From the NCBI GenBank assembly GCA_963698775.1, contig CAVOSE010000068.1:1-64000 (forward strand): a stretch of 64,000 bases of DNA, read 5' to 3'. This document shows positions 17,326-27,465 of the stretch, piece after piece. The stretch comes from Thiohalocapsa sp963698775. Lineage in GTDB: Bacteria > Pseudomonadota > Gammaproteobacteria > Chromatiales > Chromatiaceae. Numbering within the stretch: position 1 is the first letter of the stretch; the number at the start of each line of letters is the position of its first letter. Made by a program: the position numbers and the translations under genes. Below the pieces are notes generated by a model. The model saw only the letters and a program-made list of their open reading frames with translations, made no database searches and was not told where the DNA came from.

Positions 17326-20300
17326 TCAGGGAATTGCCGTGCCGCTTGCGGGCGCTGCCGCCGCGGGCTCGCGGCGGACTTCCCTGGATGCTATCAGCAC
17401 ATAGACCGCCGGCACCACAAACAATGTGAACAGCGTGCCGATGCCGAGGCCGGTGGTGATGACCAGGCCGATGTCGAAGCGGCTGACGGCGCCGGGACCG
17501 CTGGCGATCAGCAACGGCACCATGGCCACCAGCATGGCGACCGTGGTCATCAGGATCGGGCGTAGCCGGATCTGTGATGCCTCTTCCACCGCGGCGCGTT
17601 TGTCCAGGCCCTGCTGTTCGCGCAGTTGGTTGGCGAATTCGACGATGAGGATGCCGTTCTTGGCGATCAGGCCGATCAACGTGATCAGGCCCACCTGGGT
17701 GTAGATGTTGATGCTGGCGAAGCCGAGGAACAGGAAGGCCATGGCGCCGAAGATGGACAGCGGTACCGACATCAGGATGACGAACGGGTCGCGCCAGCTC
17801 TCGAACTGGGCCGCAAGCACCAGATAGATGATCAGGATGGACAGAAAGAAGGTCGCCTCCAACGCCCCGCCCTCGTTCTTGAACTGGCGCGATTCGCCCT
17901 TGAAGTCCCAGCGCACATTGCGTGGGAAGATCTCGCTGCCGGTCTGCTCCAGGTAGGCCAGCGCGTCGCCGAGGGCGACGCCGGGGGTCGCGACGCCGGA
18001 CAGCGTGATGGAGTTTAGCTGCTGGAACTGGGTGCGTTTGGACGGCACCACGTCCTCACTGACACTCACAAGCGTCGACAGCGGCACCAGTTCGCCGCTA
18101 CCGGTGCGCACCTGGTAGTCCTCCACCTCCGCGATCGCGTTACGCGCGGTTTGGTTCACTTGCGGGATGACCTGATAGCTGCGCCCGCCCAGGCTGAACC
18201 AGTTCACGCGGTCCTCGTTCAGCATCACTGCCAGGCTGCGGCCGAGATCCTGCATGCTGATGCCCAGATCACCTGCCAGGTCGCGGTCGACATCGATGGT
18301 GGTGCGAGGGCGGGTGTACTTGATGTCCTTGGACAGAAAGATGAACTTGCCGCTGCCCATGGCCTGGCCCAGCAACTGATCGGCAAGGCCGTCGAGTTCC
18401 TCGATCTCCATATCGGAGATAACGACGAACTCCACCGGGATGCCGTTGCCCGGTGTCGGCAGACTCGGCCGCGGGAAGATCACGGCCTCGAGGCCCGATA
18501 CTTGCCCCAGCGCGCCCTGCAGTTGCGGTTGAATGGCGGACTGTGGGCGCTCCCGGAGCGATGGCTGGTCCATCTTGAAGCCGCCAAAGGTGGCGCTGGG
18601 GTCGCCGCCGAAACCGGCCAGGATGAAGCTCTCCTTGTATTCCGGGATCTGCTCGAAGACCTGCTGGACCTGTTTGACGTAGTGGATGTCGTAGTCGATG
18701 GTCGCGGTCTGCGGCGCCGTGGCGATAAAGAACAGGATGCTCTGATCTTCGGTCGGGGCGAGTTCCTTCTTGGTCATGTCATACATGACGTAGATACTGC
18801 CGATAATGACCAAGGCCACCAACACGGTGGCGCTGGGGAACCGCAGCCAGCCGTGCAGCGCGCGGCCGTAGACCCGTGCCAGCCACTGGAAGAAGCGCTC
18901 CACGGCATGCTCGAAGCGGCTTTGCTGTTTGCTCGACCGCAACACGCGCGCCGAGATCATCGGCGACAACGTCAGTGCGACGATACCGGAGATCAGCACG
19001 GCGCCCGCCAGCGTGAATGCGAACTCGACGAACAGTGAGCCCACCAGGCCGCCCATGAAGCCGATGGGGGCGTAGACCGCCACCAGCGTCGTGGTCATGG
19101 CGATGATGGGCAGGCCGAGCTCGCGGGCGGCGTCGATGGCGGCCGTCTTGCCGTCCTTGCCCATCTCCAGATGGCGGTGCACGTTCTCGACCACGACGAT
19201 GGCGTCGTCCACCACCAGGCCGATGGCCAGCACCATTGCCAGCAGCGTCAGCAGGTTGATCGAGAACCCCATCAGCAGCATCAAGAAGCCGGCGCCGACG
19301 ATGGACAGCGGCACCGCCACCGACGGCACGATGGCCGCGCGCAGGGAGCCCAGCGACAGAAAGATCACCAGCAGCACGATCAGCACCGCCTCCGCCAGGG
19401 TCTTGAACACCTCGTCGATGGACTCCGAGATGAACTCGCTGGCGTCGTAGGGGATCTGCGCCTCCAGCCCCTCCGGGAACTGGGCGCGCAGGTCCGGTAT
19501 CAAGTCATGCACACGGGCGGCAACGTCTAACGGGTTCGAACCCGGTGCCTGTTCGATGCCGATAAAGATGGCCGGGATGCCCTTGTATAGGGTTGCGGTG
19601 TCGTAGTCGGCTGCGCCGAGCCGCACATCGGCGATGTCCTCGAGGCGGATCAGCGCGCCGTCTTCGGTGCGTACGACCAGATTGAGGAAATCGTCCACCT
19701 CGCTGACATCGGTGGTGATGCTGAGGTCCGTCTGTACCAGATCGCCGCGTAGCTGACCGATGCCGGCCAGATAGTTGTTGTCCTCCAGCGCCCTGGAGAC
19801 ATCGTCGCCGGAGACGCCGAGGGATGCCATTCGGTCCGGGTCCAGCCAGACGCGCATGGCGAAGGTCTGGTTGCCGATCAGCTCCGCCTTGGCGACGCCG
19901 TCCAGGGCCTGGATCTGCGGCTGAATCACGCGGATCAGGTAATCGGTGATCTGCGGCAGCTCCATATCGCGACTGTAGAACGCCATATACATCAGCGCCG
20001 TGGAGTCGCCGGTGGTGGAGTCGATCACCGGGTTCTGCGCCGCCTCCGGCAGCACGTTGAGCTGGCTCGCGACCTTGGCCTGAATCTCCGCGACCGCCGC
20101 GTTGGGGTCGTAGTTCAGGCGCATGTTGGCCTCGATCACCGACACGCCCTGGCTGCTGGTGGCGGTCAGGTAGTCGATGCCGTTCGCTTCCGCGACGGCC
20201 TGCTGCAACGGCGTGGTGATGAAGCCCTTGACCAGTTCGCTGCTGGCGCCGGGGTAGGCCGTGGTGATGGTGACCACGGTGTTCTGGGTCTCGGGGTACT

Positions 20301-20406
20301 GGCGCACCTCCATCTCGCCGAAGGCGCGCAGGCCGAGGACGAAGATCAGCAGGCTGACGACGCTGGCGAGGACCGGCCGATGGATGAAGAGATCGGTGAA
20401 CTTCAT
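17326..20406 (-). CDS. RND (HAE1-type) efflux pump inner-membrane protein
   Basis: A 1026-residue pump with 12 predicted membrane helices and two large periplasmic loops. Proton-relay residues are visible as LVVDDAIVVVENV in TM4 and IGLIAKNGILIVEF in TM10. It would extrude drugs or other amphiphiles from the periplasm using the proton gradient. It is the second gene after its adaptor (20425-21630) with an 18-bp gap, so the pair is an operon. No TolC-type outer-membrane gene is adjacent. The frame is intact, unlike the second RND gene in the window. Confidence 0.94.
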   Translation of the reverse strand: MKFTDLFIHRPVLASVVSLLIFVLGLRAFGEMEVRQYPETQNTVVTITTAYPGASSELVKGFITTPLQQAVAEANGIDYLTATSSQGVSVIEANMRLNYDPNAAVAEIQAKVASQLNVLPEAAQNPVIDSTTGDSTALMYMAFYSRDMELPQITDYLIRVIQPQIQALDGVAKAELIGNQTFAMRVWLDPDRMASLGVSGDDVSRALEDNNYLAGIGQLRGDLVQTDLSITTDVSEVDDFLNLVVRTEDGALIRLEDIADVRLGAADYDTATLYKGIPAIFIGIEQAPGSNPLDVAARVHDLIPDLRAQFPEGLEAQIPYDASEFISESIDEVFKTLAEAVLIVLLVIFLSLGSLRAAIVPSVAVPLSIVGAGFLMLLMGFSINLLTLLAMVLAIGLVVDDAIVVVENVHRHLEMGKDGKTAAIDAARELGLPIIAMTTTLVAVYAPIGFMGGLVGSLFVEFAFTLAGAVLISGIVALTLSPMISARVLRSSKQQSRFEHAVERFFQWLARVYGRALHGWLRFPSATVLVALVIIGSIYVMYDMTKKELAPTEDQSILFFIATAPQTATIDYDIHYVKQVQQVFEQIPEYKESFILAGFGGDPSATFGGFKMDQPSLRERPQSAIQPQLQGALGQVSGLEAVIFPRPSLPTPGNGIPVEFVVISDMEIEELDGLADQLLGQAMGSGKFIFLSKDIKYTRPRTTIDVDRDLAGDLGISMQDLGRSLAVMLNEDRVNWFSLGGRSYQVIPQVNQTARNAIAEVEDYQVRTGSGELVPLSTLVSVSEDVVPSKRTQFQQLNSITLSGVATPGVALGDALAYLEQTGSEIFPRNVRWDFKGESRQFKNEGGALEATFFLSILIIYLVLAAQFESWRDPFVILMSVPLSIFGAMAFLFLGFASINIYTQVGLITLIGLIAKNGILIVEFANQLREQQGLDKRAAVEEASQIRLRPILMTTVAMLVAMVPLLIASGPGAVSRFDIGLVITTGLGIGTLFTLFVVPAVYVLIASREVRREPAAAAPASGTAIP

Positions 20407-20424
20407 TTCGACTCGCCTGATGCG

Positions 20425-21630
20425 TCATCGTCGGCCGCTGAGCCTCCCCTTTGAGCCGGGCTCTTCGCCGCTGTCGGGGTCGCCACCGCTCGGGTCGTCG
20501 ACGATGACCACCTCGACCCCGTTGCGCAGTTTCACTTGGCCTGCGGAGACGACGCGCTCCCCCTCGCTGAGCCCGTCCAGTACCTCCACCTGAGCGCCGC
20601 GGACATCGCCGGTGTCGATCTGTCGGCGCTGGACCACCAGTTTCGGGCCGGTTTCGGTGGCGGGCGGCGCCTCGGCGCCGGTCGTGGATTCCGCCGATGC
20701 GCCGTCGGCCTTGGTGGCGCTCTGCTCCTCAATGACGAAGACCGAATCGCCATAGGTGTTGAAGGTCACCGCCTGGCGCGGCAACGTGAGCACCTTGTCC
20801 TTCTGCGGCAGCAGCGTTTCGACCTTGGCGAACATGCCGGGGCGCAGCAGCCGGTCCGGATTCGCGAGTAGGGCACGGATCTGCACGTTGCGGGTCTGGC
20901 GGTCCACGGCCGGGCTGATGGCTCGGATGCGGCCGTCGAAGACCCGGTCCGGGTAAGCCGACACCGTCACCTGCACCGGCTGGTCGACGCGGAGCTTGGC
21001 CAGGTGGCGCTCTGGCAGGGCATAGTCCACGTAGACCGGGTCCAGCGCCTCCAACTCCGCAAGCGCCGAGCCCGCGGCGAGAAACTGGCCCAAGTTGACG
21101 CGGCGGATGCCGAGTTGGCCGTCGAACGGTGCCCGAATGGTCTTCTTCTCGATCAGTGCCTTCTTGGACTGCACCTGGGCCTTGGCCTGGGACACCTGAG
21201 CGCTGATCTCGTCGAAGTCGCCTTGGGAGACGGCACGGTCCTTGAGCAGCTTCTGGTTGCGGTTGAGCTGGGTCTCGGCCAAATCCAGCGACGCGACGAG
21301 CCCGGCTAGATCGGCCGCGTCGACCTCTGTGTCGAGTTGCACCAGTGCCTGCCCGGCGCGCACCATGTCGCCCGATTCGAACAGGATGCGCTCCACCTGC
21401 CCGGCGACCTGATTGTTCACCAGCACGCCCTGTACCGCCTGCACGTTGCCGATGGCGCCGAGCCGAGGCTGCCAGGACATGGCCTCGACCGTGACCGCCG
21501 ACACCGACGACGGCGGCATCGGCTGCGAGAACATGGCGATCTCGGCCTGGATCTGCTGGAATTTCATATAGGCCAGGCCGCCGACCATGGCGGCGAGGAA
21601 CAAGAGGACGAGCAGGATGCGCAGGAACAT
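20425..21630 (-). CDS. RND efflux periplasmic adaptor (membrane fusion protein)
   Basis: A 401-residue HlyD/AcrA-type adaptor. An N-terminal membrane anchor (ILLVLLFLAAMVGGLAYM) is followed by a lipoyl half-motif, a coiled-coil hairpin (about 105-170), the second lipoyl half (IRAPFDGQLGIRRVNLGQ) and beta-barrel domains. An acidic and Gly-rich tail ends the chain. It would bridge the adjacent pump to an outer-membrane channel. It has no lipobox and appears anchored by its signal sequence. Confidence 0.92.
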   Translation of the reverse strand: MFLRILLVLLFLAAMVGGLAYMKFQQIQAEIAMFSQPMPPSSVSAVTVEAMSWQPRLGAIGNVQAVQGVLVNNQVAGQVERILFESGDMVRAGQALVQLDTEVDAADLAGLVASLDLAETQLNRNQKLLKDRAVSQGDFDEISAQVSQAKAQVQSKKALIEKKTIRAPFDGQLGIRRVNLGQFLAAGSALAELEALDPVYVDYALPERHLAKLRVDQPVQVTVSAYPDRVFDGRIRAISPAVDRQTRNVQIRALLANPDRLLRPGMFAKVETLLPQKDKVLTLPRQAVTFNTYGDSVFVIEEQSATKADGASAESTTGAEAPPATETGPKLVVQRRQIDTGDVRGAQVEVLDGLSEGERVVSAGQVKLRNGVEVVIVDDPSGGDPDSGEEPGSKGRLSGRR

Positions 21631-21946
21631 GAGTTGGGCGGAGATCTCAGATGGCGAGGAGGATTAAGCGGTTACAGGGGAGGCCGGCGGCCTACCGCTT
21701 GACCCAGTCAAACGGTTGTTTGGATAGCTGCACCCGATTATAGCGGTCGAGCCGTCGTTTGGTCTGCGGAAAAATTGTGTCCGGCATGTGCATGCGTGGG
21801 TGGGATGCGGACGAAATCTTACCCGTGCAGTAACGGGAGTGCCGACATCGCGCCGGCATTTGAGCCCGGCAGCTGCCATCCGCCGGAGCTGCAAGCATGC
21901 GGGCATGAGATGTTTCAGAAACCAAAGTGTAGACGCGAGTTTCGAT
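21631..21946. other. Divergent promoter spacer
   Basis: This 316-bp gap separates the leftward RND operon from the short rightward gene at 21947. It holds low-GC patches near 21710-21790 suited to promoters. No palindrome or recognised operator stands out. Confidence 0.4.
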
Positions 21947-22171
21947 ATGGGATCATTCGACAGTGCTGCCGAGGTCTTCATCCAGGTGCCGGGCAGTTAC
22001 GCGGATTGGGACGCCTTCGCCGCGCGCTTCCTGGAAGTCACCCATACCGAGCTCGATGTCGACGCGGAGCGCCGCGCGCAGATCCGTGCCGCGTTCGAGG
22101 CGCACATGACGCCCACCGGTGCGCATTTTCTTAAGCCCCACCGCATCGATGTGCTACGCAAGAACGCCTAA
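21947..22171 (+). CDS. Small conserved-looking protein of unknown function
   Basis: A 74-residue acidic protein (starts MGSFDSAAEVFIQVPGSYAD, ends HFLKPHRIDVLRKNA) without membrane segments or cysteines. Start ATG 21947 is chosen because composition upstream looks non-coding; ATG 21905 is in frame and possible, and neither has a strong ribosome site. The repeated aromatic/acidic pattern (WDAFAARFLEVTHTELDVD) suggests a folded helical domain. I do not recognise the family. It ends about 106 bp from the convergent histidine phosphatase gene. Confidence 0.55.
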   Translation: MGSFDSAAEVFIQVPGSYADWDAFAARFLEVTHTELDVDAERRAQIRAAFEAHMTPTGAHFLKPHRIDVLRKNA

Positions 22172-22277
22172 GTGGCTATGAACCTTAGAAACAGAGGTCG
22201 GAATGGCCGGAGCATGCATCCCTGGCGATCCAAACTGGCGGACAAGCGAGGCGGACCCGCCGGCGTCGCCTAGAGAC

Positions 22278-22862
22278 TCATCGAATACGTCCGATCGTCT
22301 CGATGCCGTCGGCGCTGGGTCTGACGACGACGATCTCGCCGGACGCTGGAAAAATCCCGGTCAGGGCGGTGATATTGACCTGATGCGTTACTAGAACCAT
22401 TGGCCGGTCAGCGTTCGTCTGCGAGTGGATCATCGCCAGTGCGGCGGCGGTGCGTTCTGATTCCTCGGTGTTGTCCCGGAAGAAGGAGTTGAGTGCTTGA
22501 TTGGGCTCCACTCCCCCCAGGTCGAGCAGACGCGCCGTTTCCAGGCAACGGCACCACTGGCTGGAAAGAACCTGGGCGGATGTTATGCCGTTGGCACGGA
22601 ATCGATCGCCGAGGTCGTTTGCCTGGACGCGGCCTTGCTCGGACAGGTTGCGTTGCGTGCGGCAGTCGCCGAGCACGAACTGGGGCGGATCGCCGGTGCC
22701 TGGGGCCATAGCGTGGCGCATGAGCGCGACGTGCCCGCCGTCGGCGAGGGCCTGCCAGAGGGACTGTTCGTCGTTGGCAGTGCTGCTGCCAGCGAACAAC
22801 GGTGCGGCGCCGCTCAGTGCGATGCTGACAAGGATGAGAAACGTCCGTTTCGGCGTGCGCAT
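22278..22862 (-). CDS. Exported histidine phosphatase-family protein
   Basis: From ATG 22862 this is a 194-residue protein with a signal peptide (ILVSIALSGAAPLFAGS) and the phosphohistidine motif LMRHAMAPG, in which the usual RHG has become RHA. The second catalytic His is in VLVTHQVNITAL. Family members remove phosphate from diverse small molecules or proteins; this exported subtype is common in Proteobacteria with unknown substrate. The RHG-to-RHA change is frequent in this subtype. It is 41 bp downstream of the radical SAM gene on the same strand, so co-transcription is likely. Confidence 0.85.
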   Translation of the reverse strand: MRTPKRTFLILVSIALSGAAPLFAGSSTANDEQSLWQALADGGHVALMRHAMAPGTGDPPQFVLGDCRTQRNLSEQGRVQANDLGDRFRANGITSAQVLSSQWCRCLETARLLDLGGVEPNQALNSFFRDNTEESERTAAALAMIHSQTNADRPMVLVTHQVNITALTGIFPASGEIVVVRPSADGIETIGRIR

Positions 22863-22903
22863 GGCGATATCCCCAGGGTGTCGTAGTTCGAGCCGCACAC
22901 GGG

Positions 22904-24529
22904 TCAGGCCGCGCCGGATGCACGTCTGGGTTGTAGTGCTTGCGCGTCGGCAGCTTCGGCGACCAGTATGCGCTCGCGCTCCAGATAGACCGCGAGCTGT
23001 GCGTTGATCTGTGCCTTGACCATCTCCCGGTAAGGCAGGAAGTGCTCGATGTAGGCGCACAACCCCAGGTAGCTGCCAACGCCGCCGCGATTGTGGCGGG
23101 CCATCCACCACAGATAGCGCCAGAACGCGAAGCGGGTTTTACGCACTACGCCTTGGCGCCAGACGATGGTGAGCAGGGCGCCGAGGGCCGCCGGGTCGCC
23201 GGGGCGCTTGACCTTTTGTTTGCGGCGGGCGGGGTTCTTGTGCACGTCGGCGCTGCCGAGCACCTGATAGTGTCGGAAGGTCCGGTCGAGATATTGGCGG
23301 GGGTCAAACAGGGCGTAGAAGCCGTCGACGTACTCCTTGGCGATTTCCTCGACGGGTCGCGTCGGGACGAAGTTCAGCAGCGATGTCTGGTTCAGGTGTA
23401 CCTCGCCTTCGCGCAGTCTGCCCTCGGCGATGAGCCGGTTCCACAGCGCGGTGCCGGGTAGGGCCTGGAGCATGCTGAAGGTGGTCAGTGGGATGTTGTT
23501 GCGCTCGACGAAATCGACAATGCGCTGGCCGGCGCCGGGGCGCTCGTCGTCGAAGCCGATGATGAAACCGGCCATGATGCGCAGCCCGGTGCCGGCGATG
23601 GCGGTGACCGAGTCGTCCAGTGACGATTTGGTGTTTTGCTTCTTCTTGCTGGCGAGCAGGCTGGCCTCGTCCGGTGTCTCGATACCGAGGAAGACGGCGC
23701 CGAAGTTGCTGTCGACCATCAGGTCCATCAGTTCCTGGTCTTGGGCCAGGTCCATGGAGGCCTCGGTGGAGAAGTTGAACGGGAAGCCGAGCCGCTCTTG
23801 CCAGGGACGCAACGCACGCAGCATCTGCTTGGCGTTGGCCTTGTTGCCGATGAAGTTGTCGTCGACGACGAACACGCTGCGTCGCCAGCCGATCTCGTAC
23901 AGCCGCTCGAGCTCGGCCAACACCTGCTCGGGCGTCTTGGTGCGTGGTCGACGGCCGTAGAGCACGATGATGTCGCAGAACTCACAGCGGAACGGGCAGC
24001 CGCGGGAATACTGGATGGCCATCTCGCTGTAGGCGCTGAGATCCAAGAGGTCGAAGCGCGGGATCGGGGTCTGGGTCACGTCCGGCTTCTCGCCGTCGGC
24101 CCTGTAGATGCCGCGCTTGGCGCCGCGGCCCAGGTCTTCGAGCCAGAGCGGGATGGTGATCTCGCCCTCGTCCAGCACCAGAAAGTCGGCGCCGGCCTGC
24201 TCGAGTTCTTGAGGTAAGGCCGTCGCGTAGGGGCCACCGCAGACCGTCGGCTTGCCATGGCGGTGCGCCTCGGCAATGGCGGCATGCATGTCGTCCTTTT
24301 GCACCAGCATGCCGGACAACAGCACCAGATCCGCCCAGGCCCAGTCGGCGTCGGACACCGTCTCGATGTTCCGGTCGCGCAGCCGGAATTCCCAATCCTG
24401 GGGCAGGATGGCAGCAACGGTGATCAGGCCCAGCGGCGGCATCATGGCGCGCTTGCCGATAAGCTCAAGCGCCTTCTCAAAGGACCAGTAGCTGTCACGG
24501 AATCTGGGATAGACCAGCAACGCGCGCAT
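22904..24529 (-). CDS. B12-binding radical SAM protein with DUF4070-type C-terminus
   Basis: The 541-residue enzyme has an N-terminal cobalamin-binding-like domain (1-150: LLVYPRFRDSYWSF, PPLGLITVAAILPQ), a radical SAM core with CPFRCEFCDI (about residue 195) and a C-terminal extension typical of DUF4070 proteins. The family includes HpnP, the hopanoid C-2 methylase, and other methyl or sulfur-transfer enzymes. N-terminal similarity to HpnP is notable, but no hopanoid gene (shc, hpn) is in the window, so the substrate is unknown. The classical His of base-on B12 proteins is not obvious. It probably forms a two-gene unit with the exported phosphatase. Confidence 0.85.
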   Translation of the reverse strand: MRALLVYPRFRDSYWSFEKALELIGKRAMMPPLGLITVAAILPQDWEFRLRDRNIETVSDADWAWADLVLLSGMLVQKDDMHAAIAEAHRHGKPTVCGGPYATALPQELEQAGADFLVLDEGEITIPLWLEDLGRGAKRGIYRADGEKPDVTQTPIPRFDLLDLSAYSEMAIQYSRGCPFRCEFCDIIVLYGRRPRTKTPEQVLAELERLYEIGWRRSVFVVDDNFIGNKANAKQMLRALRPWQERLGFPFNFSTEASMDLAQDQELMDLMVDSNFGAVFLGIETPDEASLLASKKKQNTKSSLDDSVTAIAGTGLRIMAGFIIGFDDERPGAGQRIVDFVERNNIPLTTFSMLQALPGTALWNRLIAEGRLREGEVHLNQTSLLNFVPTRPVEEIAKEYVDGFYALFDPRQYLDRTFRHYQVLGSADVHKNPARRKQKVKRPGDPAALGALLTIVWRQGVVRKTRFAFWRYLWWMARHNRGGVGSYLGLCAYIEHFLPYREMVKAQINAQLAVYLERERILVAEAADAQALQPRRASGAA

Positions 24530-24751
24530 CGAAAGCAGCTCCCTATGGGTTAAAACGTGGGCGCCGATGCGTGCGAATGCTGTCTGGTTGAACAGCGGAA
24601 GCGCAAACGTCGGTGTCGATTGCGCTTTGTAGCTGGATCGGGTGTTGAGATCAACGGGTAGGGAGTCGGGTAGTCGGGGGATGTCGTGGTCGAGCCCCGA
24701 TGGCGCGCTTGCGTGAAGGGGCCCCGGTTGGCGACGCGTCGCACAGGGGCG

Positions 24752-25801
24752 TCATTCCCAACGGAAGAAGCGGGCCGCGACCACAAGCAGTAGTGCCGCC
24801 AGCCCTAGCAGCAGCCCGAGCTGCGGCAGGATGTCGACGACGCCGGCGCCGTCGATCATGATGTCACGGGCGGCGTCGACCAGATGGGTCAAGGGCATCA
24901 GCGCTGACAGGCCCTGGGCCGCTGGGTTTGCACCCTCCATCGAGAACCAGACGCCGGATAGCAGCAGCATGGGCCAGGACATCAGGTTGAGCAGGCCGTC
25001 GGCCAGTTCCTCGGTGCGCAGGCGGGCGGCAACGGTCAGGCCCAGACTGATCATGCACAGGGCGCCAGCCGTATACACCAGCAGCAGGGCCAGATAGGAA
25101 CCGCGCATCGGGAAGTCGAGGATCACGGATGCGCCCAGATAGACCAGCGTACTGGTGCTGAGTACGACGATCAGCCGTGACAGCACCTGCGCGCTGAGAA
25201 ACTCGATGGGCCGCAGCGGCGTTGCCTTCAGCCGTCGCAGCACACCGTTCTTGCGATAGCGCACCACCACCCAGCCGACGCCCCAGAGGCTGGAGAACAT
25301 GACGTTCATGGCCAACACGCCGGGCAGGACCCAATCGGCATAGCTCAGGGCCTCACCGGCGGCGGCCCGACGCTCTGGGACGCTGGCCTTGTTCGGATCG
25401 GCGGAATTGGTCTGGGCGTACGCACCGAGCAGCAGCCGCTCGACCAGATCGCCGTTGGCTGAATCGGGGTTGACCCAGTAGGCCGAGCCGGTGCGCAGGT
25501 CCAGCAGCAGGTCCAGCTGATGGCGCTGGACCTTGGTGACGGCGGCGGTAACGGCGGTTTCCGCGTCCGCAACGGAAATGAAATCGATGTGCGGCGTGGC
25601 GAGAAAACGGTTTTCGCCCGATGCTTGTGCCGGCGCGGTGATGACGCCCACCTTGAATAGCGCCTTGGGTTCGCCGCTGAAGATGAACGCGAATGCCATG
25701 ATCATCATCACCGGCATCAGCAGATTCCAGGTCAGCCCCGCGCTGTCGCGGTAGAACTCGCGGTTGCGCGCGGCCAGCACTGCCAGGATGCGGTGCCACA
25801 T
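24752..25801 (-). CDS. ABC-2-type transporter permease
   Basis: A 349-residue integral membrane protein of the ABC-2 (YhhJ/NatB-like) class. One N-terminal helix (LTWNLLMPVMMIMAFAFIF) is followed by a periplasmic domain of about 140 residues, then five C-terminal helices. It pairs with the ATPase gene 3 bp upstream. Large periplasmic insertions of this kind are typical of drug, lipid or Na+ exporters of unknown cargo. No adaptor (HlyD) gene is adjacent, so cargo cannot be guessed. Confidence 0.9.
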   Translation of the reverse strand: MWHRILAVLAARNREFYRDSAGLTWNLLMPVMMIMAFAFIFSGEPKALFKVGVITAPAQASGENRFLATPHIDFISVADAETAVTAAVTKVQRHQLDLLLDLRTGSAYWVNPDSANGDLVERLLLGAYAQTNSADPNKASVPERRAAAGEALSYADWVLPGVLAMNVMFSSLWGVGWVVVRYRKNGVLRRLKATPLRPIEFLSAQVLSRLIVVLSTSTLVYLGASVILDFPMRGSYLALLLVYTAGALCMISLGLTVAARLRTEELADGLLNLMSWPMLLLSGVWFSMEGANPAAQGLSALMPLTHLVDAARDIMIDGAGVVDILPQLGLLLGLAALLLVVAARFFRWE

Positions 25802-25804
25802 GGG

Positions 25805-26695
<891 letters not shown>

Positions 26696-26922
26696 GAATT
26701 TATGGAAGCAGGCCTTGAGTAATCGGCCGGTTCGTCCTTGAGACCGACCGCTGGTTGCGTTGGGTTAGAAACGGGGCGCGACTCATGGGGGCGTGACACC
26801 TCGGCTCGACAGGGTCTAGCTCAGACTCATGCTCGTCGCCGAGGGCTGACGCCCATGGCGCGGCGGCGGCGCGCACGATGAAGCGCTTGTTTCACAGGGA
26901 ACCCCGAACCAGCCGCCGAACG

Positions 26923-27117
26923 TTAGGCCTCGCCATCCTTGCGCGTGTCGATGTTGAACGGCGCGTAGGCCGGGCAGTAGCCGATGGCGGAGGTCGCCAA
27001 CGGAACCAGGCCGAGCAGCGTCAGCCACCAGGTATTAGTAAAAATGCCGGCAAAAATCAGCAGGCCGGCGGCGGCCAGACGCAGATTACGGTCTTGCTTG
27101 CCCATGTTTTTAGTCAT
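26923..27117 (-). CDS. DUF2892 small membrane protein
   Basis: A 64-residue protein with two predicted helices (LAAAGLLIFAGIF, WWLTLLGLVPLATSAIGYC) and the family pattern GYCPAYAPFNIDT at its end. It is like the membrane tail of YgaP rhodaneses. In this family the Cys near the membrane face may take part in sulfur or redox handling, though function is unproven. ATG 27117 is chosen over longer starts because the upstream sequence lacks coding character. It stands alone, divergent from the protease gene. Confidence 0.85.
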   Translation of the reverse strand: MTKNMGKQDRNLRLAAAGLLIFAGIFTNTWWLTLLGLVPLATSAIGYCPAYAPFNIDTRKDGEA

Positions 27118-27465
27118 CACGAAAACTCCAATGTTGAAACGATCATAAAGTGGGGTTTGGTCGACGGAACGAGGCTCGCGGGGTGCCCAGCAAAGCTCCG
27201 TGGCTCGGCGAGCAGCAGAAGCTCGACTTGGGCCGATACATGGGTGCGCCCTGCCGGATTTCTCGTCCGTCCGCCTTTTTGGACGCGGCCAGTATATGAT
27301 TGGCGATCTGACAGGGTCGTTGCGAAACGGCAATTCCGCCAGAGTGTCAGTCACGCTTGAATCCATGCCAGGGCCATGGGAAGTGTACCCCTTGGAGGGC
27401 GCTTTTTGAGCGCACGGCAGGTGCCGAATAACCAAATCATTGACGAGGAGATTCCCGGCGACCTC
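27118..27465. other. Divergent spacer before the protease gene
   Basis: 348 bp. It holds the promoters of the DUF2892 gene (left) and the protease (right). The hairpin GTCCGCCTTTTTGGAC (about 27269-27284) and an AT-rich CAGTATATGATTGG patch (27290-27303) are visible. No known operator was recognised. Confidence 0.4.

Noticed and set aside
19528..19548. GGGTTCGAACCCGG, a tRNA T-arm-like palindrome
   Set aside because: It lies inside the intact RND pump reading frame and no acceptor or anticodon arm can be drawn around it.
22904..24529. Calling the B12/radical SAM protein HpnP outright
   Set aside because: Only N-terminal landmarks were compared and no hopanoid pathway gene is in the window.
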